This document shows, piece by piece, positions 26,118 through 34,556 of a stretch of 64,000 nucleotides of DNA. This DNA is from Streptomyces sp. NBC_00490 (lineage in GTDB: Bacteria > Actinomycetota > Actinomycetes > Streptomycetales > Streptomycetaceae): contig NZ_CP107869.1 of the NCBI RefSeq assembly GCF_036013645.1, positions 9,176,001-9,240,000 of the forward strand, written 5' to 3'. Each line of letters opens with the position of its first letter. Positions within the stretch are counted from its first letter, which is position 1. Both the position numbers and the translations under genes were made by a program. The notes under the pieces were generated by a model. The model had not been told where the DNA came from. It saw only the letters and a program-made list of their open reading frames with translations, and did no database searches.

Positions 26118-27503
26118 ATGACCACGGGATTCGCCGCCGCCCTCGGCACCTGGCGCGACCGGCGAGGCCCACTGGCCCGGACGCTGGCGGCGGCCGTCCG
26201 CGAGGCGGTCGTCGACGGCCGGCTGCCCGCCGGGACCAGACTGCCCTCCGAGCGGGAACTCGCCCGCGTCCTCGACATCAGCCGCGGCACGGTCGTCGCT
26301 GCCCTCGCCCTGCTGCGGGACGACGGCTGGCTGCACACCCGGCACGGCAGCGGCAGCCTCGTCCGCCTCACCGAACGCACCACGCCCTGGTCTCTGGACC
26401 GCGGCGGAGCGGTCGACGCGGACCTCGACCTCACCCTCGCCGTCACCGCCGCACCCCACGAGGCCTACCTCGCCGCCCTCGCGCGGGCCGCCGAGCGCAG
26501 CGCGGCCCTGCTCGTCGACTCCGGCATCGCCACCGCCGGACTGCCCCGCCTGCGGGAACTCCTGGCCGACCGCTACACCCGCGAGGGCCTCGCCACCCGC
26601 CCCGAACAGATCCTCGTCACCTCCGGCGCCCAGGCCGCCCTCACCCTGCTCCTCGACCACCTCCACACCGACCGCGGACGCCCCGTCGCGGTGGAGAGCC
26701 CGTCCTACCCGGGCGCCCTGGCGGTCCTGCGCGCCCGCAAAGCCCGACTCCTCCCCGTCCCCGTCACGTCGGACGCCGGCTGGGACACCGCCCACCTCGC
26801 GACCGCCGTACGCACCCGCGACCTCCGGCTCGCCTATCTGATCCCCGACTTCCAGAACCCCACCGGTGCCCACATGGGCGCCGCGACCCGCGCCGCGATC
26901 GCCGGCCTCCCGCTCACGGTCATCGCCGACGAGACCATGCGCGACCTCGACCTGAGGGCCGAGCCCGGCACCGAACGGCATCTGGCGGGACCCCGGGTGA
27001 TCCAGATCGGCTCGGCGAGCAAGACCGTGTGGAGCGGGCTGCGGGTCGGCTGGATCCGCGCCACCGCCGATCTCGTACGCCGGCTGCGCCGGAGCCCTCT
27101 CCAGGCACAGCTGTCGCCACCACCCCTGGAACAGCTCATCGCCGCGGAACTGCTCGGCGACGGGCTGGACGAGATGCTCGCCGACCGCCGGGCCAGACTG
27201 CGCGCCCAGCGCGACCACCTCGCCGCACTCCTCGACGGCACGGGATGGACGTACACCCTCCCGCAGGGCGGTCTGTCGCTGTGGCCGCACCTCGGCCCGA
27301 CCACGTCCGCGACGGACCTCGCGGCCCGGGCCGCCCGTCTGGGCCTCGCGGTGACACCCGGCCCGCACTTCGCCGCCGACCGCACCACGCTCACCCACCA
27401 CCTGCGCCTGCCGTTCACGGCGACGCCGGACGTCCTCGGCCGTGCGGTCCACTTGCTGCGCCGCTGTGCCGAACCGGAAGTTCACCGTTTCGTCACAGCC
27501 TGA
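26118..27503 (+). CDS. MocR-family regulator (GntR winged helix fused to aminotransferase fold)
   Basis: This 461-residue regulator has an N-terminal GntR-type winged helix (LPSERELARVLDISRGTVVAA) followed by a class I aminotransferase-like domain. The PLP lysine lies in IGSASKTVWSGLRVGW, and ADETMRDLDL carries the cofactor-contacting acidic residue. MocR proteins sense PLP or aminated ligands and usually control a divergent PLP-related gene. Here that gene is the group II decarboxylase. The ATG at 26118 gives the usual start; a TTG at 26100 would add six residues and overlap the dyad. With this start the mRNA has almost no leader. Confidence 0.9.
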   Translation: MTTGFAAALGTWRDRRGPLARTLAAAVREAVVDGRLPAGTRLPSERELARVLDISRGTVVAALALLRDDGWLHTRHGSGSLVRLTERTTPWSLDRGGAVDADLDLTLAVTAAPHEAYLAALARAAERSAALLVDSGIATAGLPRLRELLADRYTREGLATRPEQILVTSGAQAALTLLLDHLHTDRGRPVAVESPSYPGALAVLRARKARLLPVPVTSDAGWDTAHLATAVRTRDLRLAYLIPDFQNPTGAHMGAATRAAIAGLPLTVIADETMRDLDLRAEPGTERHLAGPRVIQIGSASKTVWSGLRVGWIRATADLVRRLRRSPLQAQLSPPPLEQLIAAELLGDGLDEMLADRRARLRAQRDHLAALLDGTGWTYTLPQGGLSLWPHLGPTTSATDLAARAARLGLAVTPGPHFAADRTTLTHHLRLPFTATPDVLGRAVHLLRRCAEPEVHRFVTA

Positions 27504-27550
27504 CCCGGCGTACAACCGACGCCCCCGCGCACCTGTCTAGCAGGCAGAAC

Positions 27551-27582
27551 ACAGGACATCACAGCTCACAGGACATCACAGC
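27551..27582 (+). repeat. Two direct copies of a 15-base sequence upstream of the L,D-transpeptidase
   Basis: ACAGGACATCACAGC occurs at 27551-27565 and again at 27568-27582, with a 17-base period. The copies lie 19 bases upstream of the start codon. They may be a paired protein-binding site in the promoter or leader. Confidence 0.5.
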
Positions 27583-27600
27583 CCAACGGAGGGGCCCGCC

Positions 27601-28299
27601 ATGGGGGACATACGCAGACGAGGGGCCATCGCCCTCGGAATCACCGGACTGATCGCACCGCTCACCCTCACGCTGGGCACCGCGCCCGCGCAGGCGGCCA
27701 CCGCCTGCACCACACAGACCGGGCCGTACCAGAAGCAGGTCGAGAAGTTCCTCGGCCGCCCCGTCGACGGCAAGCAGTCCGCCGCCGACTGCAAGGCCAT
27801 CCAGGCCTTCCAGACCAAGCACGGCATCACGCCGAACGCCGGCTACGCGGGCAAGGTCACCTGGGGCGTGATGGACCTGATGAACAAGCAGAAGGCCGTC
27901 GGGAACAAGCCCAACAAGGACGGCAAGTGCCCGGTGAACAAGGGCCGTATCGCCTGCGTCAACCTGACACTCCAGCTGAGCTGGATCCAGGACGGGGACG
28001 ACCTCGTCTACGGTCCGGTGCCCGTCCGCACCGGCCGCAACGGCTACGAGACCCGCACCGGTCTGAAGAAGATCTACTGGCGCGACATCGACCACGTCTC
28101 GAACATCTACGACGTGCCCATGCCCTACAGCCAGTTCTTCGACGGCGGCCAGGCCTTCCACTCGGTCAACCTCAGCATGTGGAACCCGCCGGGCTCCCAC
28201 GGCTGCGTCAACATGACCAAGACGACCGCCAAGAAGTATTGGTCGCTGCTGAAGAAGGGCGACGACGTCTTCGTCTACGGGCGCAAGCCGGGCACCTGA
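27601..28299 (+). CDS. Secreted L,D-transpeptidase with N-terminal peptidoglycan-binding region
   Basis: This 232-residue protein has a signal peptide ending near AQAAT (residue 35), then a peptidoglycan-binding-like segment (KFLGRPVDGKQSAADCKAIQ) and a YkuD catalytic domain. The active-site motif is HSVNLSMWNPPGSHGCVNM, with histidine and catalytic cysteine. It would cross-link peptidoglycan stems (3-3 links) or attach proteins outside the cell. CGGAGG lies upstream of the ATG. The spacing of C and G residues in the catalytic loop is complete, so it should be active. Confidence 0.92.
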   Translation: MGDIRRRGAIALGITGLIAPLTLTLGTAPAQAATACTTQTGPYQKQVEKFLGRPVDGKQSAADCKAIQAFQTKHGITPNAGYAGKVTWGVMDLMNKQKAVGNKPNKDGKCPVNKGRIACVNLTLQLSWIQDGDDLVYGPVPVRTGRNGYETRTGLKKIYWRDIDHVSNIYDVPMPYSQFFDGGQAFHSVNLSMWNPPGSHGCVNMTKTTAKKYWSLLKKGDDVFVYGRKPGT

Positions 28300-28328
28300 C
28301 AGTAGGCGCCCGGCTCGCCGTCAGCGCG

Positions 28329-29528
28329 TCACCGGGGCGCGTCACCGAAGTCCGGGATCTCCAGCCGCGCCCCGCCCTGCCGCGCGGAGTCGTGCGCGAC
28401 GATGCCCGGCAGGGTGTAGCGGGCGGCCACCCACGCGTTCACCGAGGGCAGGGCGCGGGTGTTGACCGCGGTGACGAAGTCGTCCACGAGGAAGTGGTGG
28501 CTGCCCTCGTGCCCGTTGTGGAGGTTGTCGAACTCGCGGGGCAGCCGGGACCGGTCGTGCACGGGGGCCGAGCCGGAGGTGAAGGCGGCCCGCAGGTCCG
28601 GTGCGATGTGCTGGAGTGACGGGTCGTCAGGGGACAGGGTGGGCTTGGGTTCCAGCAGTTCGCTGATGTCCTTCACCCCGTTCTTGTCCTGCCACAGCGC
28701 GAAGGTGGCGAGCTGCTCCATGCTCCCCTCCGTGCCGAAGAAGCGGAAACGGGACTCACGGATGTGTGAGGGGTAGCCCACCCGCCGGAACTCGTTGGTG
28801 CGGAACGATCCGCCGCCCGCCACCTCGAACAGCGCGGTGGCGTTGGAGATGTCGTTGCCGAACTGGCTGACCTCCTTGTCGAAGACGCCGTCGCCCCGGT
28901 CGTCGGTCACCCCGATCGCCGACACGCTCACCGCGTGCGTCTGCCAGGCGCCGAGCACACCGCCCACCGAGTGCGTCGGGTACAGCAGCGGGGGATAGCT
29001 GGCGGTCGCCTTCCAGTTCTCGCCGCCGCTGTACTGGTACGCCTCGTAGAACCCCAGGTCCATGTCGTGGACGTAGTCGCCCTCGGCGTAGAAGAGGCGC
29101 CCGAAGGAACCCTCCGCGATCTGGTTGCGGGCGTGCACGGTCGCCGGGTTGTACTGGCTGGTCTCGCCCATCATGTACGTCAGTCCGGTCGCCCGGACCG
29201 CGTCGATGATCGCCGCGATCTCCTGCGTGGTGATGGCCATGGGCACCGCGGAGTACACGTGCTTGCCGGCCTCGAGGCCCTGCACCACGAGCGGGCCGTG
29301 GGTCCAGCGCTGGGTGAAGATCGCGACCGCGTCGACCGCCTTCGACTCCAGCATCGCCTCGTAGGAGGGGAAGGTGCCCGACAGGCCTTCGGCGGCGCGG
29401 AGTTGCTCGGCCCTTTCCGGCAGGAGATCGGTGACGTAGACGTCGCTGACGCCGGGATGGGCCAGGAACAGTTTCGCGAACTGGCCCGAGAACTGCCCGG
29501 CGCCGACGATGCCGAGGGAGAACGTCAT
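28329..29528 (-). CDS. Gfo/Idh/MocA-family oxidoreductase
   Basis: This 399-residue protein begins with the NAD(P) motif GIVGAGQFSGQF and continues with the substrate-binding alpha/beta domain (MMGETSQYNPAT, YVHDMDLGFYEAYQ). The usual EKP lysine motif reads YSAVPM, which is unusual. It is the last gene of a sugar ABC importer unit, only 11 bases after the solute-binding protein, so it probably oxidises or epimerises the imported sugar derivative. The exact substrate is unknown. Confidence 0.9.
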   Translation of the reverse strand: MTFSLGIVGAGQFSGQFAKLFLAHPGVSDVYVTDLLPERAEQLRAAEGLSGTFPSYEAMLESKAVDAVAIFTQRWTHGPLVVQGLEAGKHVYSAVPMAITTQEIAAIIDAVRATGLTYMMGETSQYNPATVHARNQIAEGSFGRLFYAEGDYVHDMDLGFYEAYQYSGGENWKATASYPPLLYPTHSVGGVLGAWQTHAVSVSAIGVTDDRGDGVFDKEVSQFGNDISNATALFEVAGGGSFRTNEFRRVGYPSHIRESRFRFFGTEGSMEQLATFALWQDKNGVKDISELLEPKPTLSPDDPSLQHIAPDLRAAFTSGSAPVHDRSRLPREFDNLHNGHEGSHHFLVDDFVTAVNTRALPSVNAWVAARYTLPGIVAHDSARQGGARLEIPDFGDAPR

Positions 29529-29539
29529 GGAAGTGCCTT

Positions 29540-30883
29540 TCACTGGCCGAGGATGAAGTTGATCTGGTCGTTGGTTTCGGTCAGGCCGCTCACGGGGGCC
29601 CCGTTGGCGAAGACGTCCTGCATGGCCGGGCGCATCAGGGCGTAGACGTCCGCCGCGTAGTCGGTGATCGGGAAGGAGAAGGTCCTGGAGTCCTTCTTGT
29701 CGGTGACCGGTTCGGTGAAGGCGGACACGTCGATGCCCTTCTTCTTGTACGCGGCCACGGCGGCCTCGGTGCCCGACGGGGTGGCCGGGAAGACGATGCC
29801 GTAGCCGCCGACGGTCTTCTGGCACGCGTCGGAGGCCAGGTACCGCACCCACTTCTTCGCGCCCTCCTTGTTACGGGCGTTCTTGGTGACCGAGTCGGCG
29901 AGGCCGTTCATCATCGTGGCCCGCTTGCCGCTCGGGCCGGTCGGCGTGGGAGCGGTGCCGACCTTGAGGCCCTTGGTGCCGTAGTACGTCGAGATCATCC
30001 AGGCGCCGTCGAAGGAGGCCGCCGCCCGGCCCGAGGCGACCTGGGCGTTGGCCGGGTTGGCGCCGTCGGTGTAGTCGGTGAAGGGGGCGAGGTAGCCCTT
30101 CTTCGCCAGGCCGAAGTACCAGTCGATCACCGACTGGAAGGTCTTGCTGTCGTACTGGTACTTGCTGCCCCAGCGCGCTTTGTCCGTGTAGTGCCAGCCC
30201 GCCGATTCGACGAACGGGCTCCAGGTGGTCTGCCCGTCGCCGTCGCCCGCGCCGCCCGTGGCGAGGCCGTACACCTTGACGTGGTTCTTGTCGAAGCCGG
30301 GTTCGTCGCCGCGCTTGCCGTTCTTGTCGACGGTCAGGTGGGCGATCGTCTTCTCGAAGGTGCCACCGTCCCGCGGGTTCCAGGCGAGGGTGTTGAGCTC
30401 GTCGGCCGTCAGCCCGGCGTCCTTGACCATCTTCTGGTTGTAGAAGAGCGCGACGGTGTCCCAGTCCTTGGGCGCTCCGTAGCGATGGCCGTCCTGGCCC
30501 GTCCAGTTGGCGCCCAGGCCCGCCTGGTAGGCGGAGTCGTCGATGCCGAGGTCGTCCAGCGGTTCGAGCACCTTGAGGTCGGCGAACTGGCCGAACTTCT
30601 GGATGTGGTCGGTGAACACGTCCGGCTCCGTGCCGGCGATGAAGCTCGCGGTGAGCTTGGTCCAGTAGTCGGCCCAGCCCATCTGTGTGATCTTGACGTC
30701 GAGGCCGGGGTTCTCCTTCTCGAAGCCCTTCGCGCAGGCCTGGTAGGCGGGCAGCTGGTTGGCGTCCCACAGCCAGTACGTCACGCTGTTGGCGCCCGAC
30801 CCGGCCGCGCCGCCCTGCGCGCACCCGGACACCAGGGTCAGGGCCAGGGCTCCGGTCGCCGCCGCTACGGTACGAATTCGCAT
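29540..30883 (-). CDS. Sugar ABC transporter substrate-binding lipoprotein
   Basis: This 447-residue family 1 solute-binding protein has a lipobox LVSGC near residue 20. The binding domain has VTYWLWDANQLPAYQACAKG at its start and YGAPKDWDTVALFYNQKMV. It captures a carbohydrate for the two permeases encoded upstream. ATG 30883 gives a normal signal peptide; the longer frame to 30946 overlaps the permease gene. No ATPase gene is nearby, so a shared ATPase such as MsiK, typical of Streptomyces, would be used. Confidence 0.92.
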   Translation of the reverse strand: MRIRTVAAATGALALTLVSGCAQGGAAGSGANSVTYWLWDANQLPAYQACAKGFEKENPGLDVKITQMGWADYWTKLTASFIAGTEPDVFTDHIQKFGQFADLKVLEPLDDLGIDDSAYQAGLGANWTGQDGHRYGAPKDWDTVALFYNQKMVKDAGLTADELNTLAWNPRDGGTFEKTIAHLTVDKNGKRGDEPGFDKNHVKVYGLATGGAGDGDGQTTWSPFVESAGWHYTDKARWGSKYQYDSKTFQSVIDWYFGLAKKGYLAPFTDYTDGANPANAQVASGRAAASFDGAWMISTYYGTKGLKVGTAPTPTGPSGKRATMMNGLADSVTKNARNKEGAKKWVRYLASDACQKTVGGYGIVFPATPSGTEAAVAAYKKKGIDVSAFTEPVTDKKDSRTFSFPITDYAADVYALMRPAMQDVFANGAPVSGLTETNDQINFILGQ

Positions 30884-30893
30884 TCCGGTCCCC

Positions 30894-31826
30894 TTACTTG
30901 ACGCCGGTGAAGCTGATGGTGCTGACGATGCGGCGCGCGAAGGCACCGAAGAGGACCAGCATCGGGAGGGCCGCGATGAGCGTGGCCGCCATCAGGCCGG
31001 ACCAGTCGTAGCCGGTCTGCGGGGTCTGCGCCCGGAAGATGGCGAGGGCCACGGTGAGCACGCGCGAGCTGTCGCTGTAGGACACCATCAGCGGCCAGAA
31101 GTAGTCGTTCCAGGAGGTGATGTACGTCAGCACTCCGAGGGTGAGGATCGGGGTGGACGCCATCGGCAGCATCACCCGGAAGAAGATCCGGATCTTGCCC
31201 GCCCCGTCGAGCAGGGCGGCCTCCTCGACCTCCCGGGGCACGTTCATGAAGAACTGGCGCAGGAAGAACACCGCGAACGGCGTCATGAACATCGTCGGCA
31301 GGGCGATGCCCAGCAGGTTGTCGACCAGGCCGAGTTGCTTGATGAGCACGAAGTTCGGCAGCAGGGTGAAGATGGCCGGAACCATCAGGCCGGCCAGGAA
31401 CAGGCCGAACACCTTGTCCCGTCCGCGCCACCGCAGCCGGGCGAAGGCGTAGGCGGCCATGGCGGAGAAGAAGATCTGGCAGACGGTGATCAGGGTCGAG
31501 ACAACGACGGAGTTGATCAGATAGCGCCAGAACTTCAGTCCGCCGCCGGAGCCGCCCTGGGCGATGGCCTCCTCGGTGGACTGCAGGCCCAGCGCCCGCT
31601 CGAAGCCGCCGGTGGTGAAGTCCACCGGCAGCGGGTCGCCGGGGTGGGCCGCGAGGGCCGTGTTCGAGGACAGCGCGGTGCGCAGGATCCAGTAGAACGG
31701 CAGCAGGGTCACGAGGATCATCGCGGCCATCGCCACCCAGGCCACGACCCGCCCCGGGGAGGGGCGGCGTCGGACAGGACGGGTACGGGGCGCCGCAGGT
31801 GCGGTCGGCGCGGTCACAGCAGCCAT
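30894..31826 (-). CDS. Carbohydrate ABC transporter permease (MalG-type)
   Basis: This 310-residue inner-membrane protein has six predicted helices and the EAA loop EEAALLDGAGKIRIFFRVMLP that contacts the ATPase. A proline-rich, basic N-terminus precedes the first helix. It pairs with the MalF-type permease whose gene lies 16 bases upstream. It is the second gene of a four-gene unit ending with the oxidoreductase. Confidence 0.92.
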   Translation of the reverse strand: MAAVTAPTAPAAPRTRPVRRRPSPGRVVAWVAMAAMILVTLLPFYWILRTALSSNTALAAHPGDPLPVDFTTGGFERALGLQSTEEAIAQGGSGGGLKFWRYLINSVVVSTLITVCQIFFSAMAAYAFARLRWRGRDKVFGLFLAGLMVPAIFTLLPNFVLIKQLGLVDNLLGIALPTMFMTPFAVFFLRQFFMNVPREVEEAALLDGAGKIRIFFRVMLPMASTPILTLGVLTYITSWNDYFWPLMVSYSDSSRVLTVALAIFRAQTPQTGYDWSGLMAATLIAALPMLVLFGAFARRIVSTISFTGVK

Positions 31827-31842
31827 GTCGGTGTCTCCTCTC

Positions 31843-32808
31843 TCAGCCGAGATCCGTCTGGCCGGCCCGGGTGAGCCGGTACTGCAGGAAGGTGATCGCG
31901 CTGAGGACGACCAGCAGGGCCACCGACATCGCGGAGGCGTAGCCGAACTGGAAGCGGCCGAACGCGGCGCCGTAGATGTAGAACTGGAGCACGTTGGTGG
32001 CGTTGGCCGGACCGCCGTTGGTCGTCACGGCGACCGTGTCGAAGACCTGGAACGATCCGATCACGGTCATGATCAGCACGACCGCCAGGACCGGTCGCAG
32101 CAGCGGCATGGTGATCCGCCAGAACATCCGCCACTCGCTCGCGCCGTCCACCTTGGCGGCCTCGTACATGTCGTTGGGGATGGCCTGGAGGCCCGCGAAC
32201 AGCAGCAGCGCGGTGTATCCGACGTGCCGCCACACGTTGATCAGGGCGATCGTCGGGATCGCCCAGGTCTCGTCGGCCAGGAACGGGATGCGGTCGAAAC
32301 CGAGCCCGGCGATGATCTCGTTGCCGATGCCGAGCTGGGTGTCCAGGATCCACAGCCAGACGATGCCCGCGACCACGTTGGACATCAGATAGGGCGTGAG
32401 GACGATCCCGCGCAGCATCGCCGACTGGGTGAGCCGCTGCAGGAGGACGGCTATCGCGAGTGCCGAGACCGTCTGGATGCCGATGTTGATGAACACGTAC
32501 TCGACGGTCACCTTCAACGAGTCCCAGAAGATGGGGTCGTGGACCATCCGCGTGTAGTTGTCGAGGCCCACCCACTCCGCGGGGGTCAGCAGGTTGAAGC
32601 GGGTGAAGCTCAGGTAGATGCCCCGCAGCGTCGGCCAGAGCAGGAAGACCAGGAAGCCCAGCAGGGCCGGTGCGATGAACACCGCGGCGAGCCGTCCGTC
32701 GCCCCCGCCCTCGCGGGCCCGCGCCTTGCGCGTCCTCGGTTTCGTCGCGGCCTCCTCGGCGCTGCCCAGGGGCAGACGCGACGGGGGGCTGCTGGAGGCG
32801 ATGGTCAT
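31843..32808 (-). CDS. Carbohydrate ABC transporter permease (MalF-type)
   Basis: This 321-residue inner-membrane permease has the EAA loop YEAAKVDGASEWRMFWRITMP and six predicted helices after a basic N-terminus. It is the first gene of the sugar import unit. ATG 32808 is preferred; a start at 32838 would add ten arginine-rich residues. The divergent ROK regulator starts 170 bases away, across a region with repeated CGAAAGAA operator-like elements. Confidence 0.9.
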   Translation of the reverse strand: MTIASSSPPSRLPLGSAEEAATKPRTRKARAREGGGDGRLAAVFIAPALLGFLVFLLWPTLRGIYLSFTRFNLLTPAEWVGLDNYTRMVHDPIFWDSLKVTVEYVFINIGIQTVSALAIAVLLQRLTQSAMLRGIVLTPYLMSNVVAGIVWLWILDTQLGIGNEIIAGLGFDRIPFLADETWAIPTIALINVWRHVGYTALLLFAGLQAIPNDMYEAAKVDGASEWRMFWRITMPLLRPVLAVVLIMTVIGSFQVFDTVAVTTNGGPANATNVLQFYIYGAAFGRFQFGYASAMSVALLVVLSAITFLQYRLTRAGQTDLG

Positions 32809-32847
32809 CGGGAGACTCCCTCGTCTGCGGCGGCTCATCCTCGGGCC

Positions 32848-32957
32848 ACTTACTTTTGTGGCGAAAGAATCCAGACGTCAAGGGGCGTGCAAACATCTTT
32901 TCCAGGCCACCTTGAGTGACGTAGAGTAGTCATATTGGTTTCATAACGAAAGAAACC
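32848..32957. promoter_or_regulatory. Divergent operator region between the sugar importer and ROK regulator
   Basis: Two related elements occur: TTTTGTGGCGAAAGAA near 32853-32868 and TTTCATAACGAAAGAA at 32939-32954. The second is part of a perfect 6-base dyad, GGTTTC and GAAACC, spanning 32937-32957. One lies close to each gene, as expected for a ROK repressor controlling both itself and the importer. Confidence 0.5.
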
Positions 32958-32978
32958 TGATGGGGGAGACTGACCTGC

Positions 32979-34142
32979 ATGACCGCAGTAGCCGCCAGCT
33001 GGCATCCACTGAGCCCGGGTGAGCGCTCGGTGGCGATCGAGGTGCTCGTCCACGGGCCGCTCTCGCGCACCGAGCTCGCCCGGCGCCTCGACCTGTCCGC
33101 GGGCAGCCTCACCCGGCTCACCAAACCCCTCATCGAGTCGGGCCTGCTGATCGAGGTCCCCGAAGCGGGAGCTTCCGCCGAGGTGCGCACCGGTCGCCCT
33201 TCGCAGCCACTGGACGTGGTCGTCGAGTCCCGTTCCTTCATCGGCTTCAAGATCACCGACGACATGGTCTACGGCGTGGTCACCACCCTTCGAAGCGACA
33301 TCGTGGCCCGTCACGACCGCCCTCTGGTCACCCATGACCCGGCCGAAGTCGCCGACCTGCTCGCGGAGATGACCGGCGAACTCGCCCGCGCGCACGGCTC
33401 ACGTCTCGCCGGCATCGGCATCGGGGTGGGCGGCCTGGTCCGGCGACGTGCCGTCGTGGGCGAGTCCCCGTTCCTGCACTGGCGGGACGTCCCGCTCGCC
33501 GAACTGGTCGAGGAGCGCACGGGGCTGCCGGTCGTGCTGGAGAACGACGTCGCCGCCCTGGTCGAGGCCGAGACCTGGTTCGGTGCCGGCCGCGGACTCG
33601 AGCGCTTCGTCGTCCTCACCATCGGCGCCGGTCTCGGCTACGGCCTGGTGCTGGGCGGGCGCAGGGTCCCCTACGCCGAGGAGGACCGCGGCTTCGGGCG
33701 ACACTGGATCGTCAACCCCAACGGCCCGCTCACCCCCGAGGGTGAACGCGGCAGTGCCGTCTCCCTGCTGACCATCCCCAACATCCGCTACCAGGTGCAC
33801 GCCGCCACCGGCCGCGACCACAGCTACGAGGAGATCCTCGCCCTCGCCGCCGCGGGCGAGCCCATGCCCGCCCGGGTCATCGACGAGGCCGCGCGCGCTC
33901 TGGGCACCCTGGTCGCGCAGATCTCCAACTTCGCGATGCCGCAGAAGATCCTGCTCGCCGGCGAAGGTGTCGGCCTGATGGATGTCGCCGGGAAGTCCGT
34001 GGCCGAGGCCGTCCGGGCCGGACGGCACCCGCTGGCCGCCCCCGTCGACCTGGAGACCAAGGTGTCCGACTTTCACGACTGGGCCCGCGGAGCGGCCGTC
34101 CTGGCGATCCAGGTACTGGTGCTGGGGACGGCGGAAGCGTGA
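32979..34142 (+). CDS. ROK-family transcriptional regulator
   Basis: This 387-residue protein has an N-terminal MarR-like winged helix (LSRTELARRLDLSAGSLTRL) and a ROK sugar-kinase-like domain (GIGIGVGGLVRR, GLPVVLENDVAALVEAE, VVLTIGAGLGYGLVLGG). The canonical zinc motif CGxxGCxE of ROK proteins is not visible after the G-H/W segment; FGRHWIVNPNGPLTP stands there instead. It is probably a sugar-responsive repressor of the divergent importer. GGGGGAG lies upstream of the ATG. Confidence 0.9.
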   Translation: MTAVAASWHPLSPGERSVAIEVLVHGPLSRTELARRLDLSAGSLTRLTKPLIESGLLIEVPEAGASAEVRTGRPSQPLDVVVESRSFIGFKITDDMVYGVVTTLRSDIVARHDRPLVTHDPAEVADLLAEMTGELARAHGSRLAGIGIGVGGLVRRRAVVGESPFLHWRDVPLAELVEERTGLPVVLENDVAALVEAETWFGAGRGLERFVVLTIGAGLGYGLVLGGRRVPYAEEDRGFGRHWIVNPNGPLTPEGERGSAVSLLTIPNIRYQVHAATGRDHSYEEILALAAAGEPMPARVIDEAARALGTLVAQISNFAMPQKILLAGEGVGLMDVAGKSVAEAVRAGRHPLAAPVDLETKVSDFHDWARGAAVLAIQVLVLGTAEA

Positions 34143-34267
34143 GTTCCGCCACGGTCGGGGTGTCCGAACTGCCCCACCTGGCCTGCCAGATGCACGTGAT
34201 CAGCGACACGGTCCGAAATGCCCGAATTACTCGTACTTACTCACGTGGCCTTCACCTTCGGAGCCGT

Positions 34268-34438
34268 ATGCTTCACATCATGTCCACCACTGTTGAATCC
34301 GCCTTCGATAGAACGGCTGACGAGGTCAACGAGGAGATCAGGGCCCTGTGGCTCCGGTCGGGCGGGACACTGAGCGGCGAGCAGCGCGAGGAGTACCGGC
34401 GGCTCGTCCTGGAGTGGGCCGCCGCGGCCCCGCAGTAG
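34268..34438 (+). CDS. Small conserved-type hypothetical protein
   Basis: This 56-residue acidic, helical protein contains FDRTADEVNEEIRALW and GEQREEYRRLVLEWAAA. I do not recognise a family. The ATG at 34268 has GGAG four bases upstream; an internal ATG at 34280 would give 52 residues. A clear terminator follows 32 bases after the stop, which supports it being a real transcription unit. No function can be assigned. Confidence 0.6.
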   Translation: MLHIMSTTVESAFDRTADEVNEEIRALWLRSGGTLSGEQREEYRRLVLEWAAAAPQ

Positions 34439-34469
34439 GTCTCACGCCTCCACTCGGCAGATCATCGAG

Positions 34470-34495
34470 GGCACCCGCTCGCTCGGGTGCCTTTT
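34470..34495. terminator. Rho-independent terminator
   Basis: An 8-base-pair stem (GGCACCCG / CGGGTGCC) with a 6-base loop is followed by TTTT on the plus strand. It ends the small hypothetical gene. Confidence 0.75.
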
Positions 34496-34556
34496 CCATG
34501 CCCCGCTTTCCCTGCCCCGGCGCGCGACGCCGGGGCAGCCATCACCTCACGTCGTC

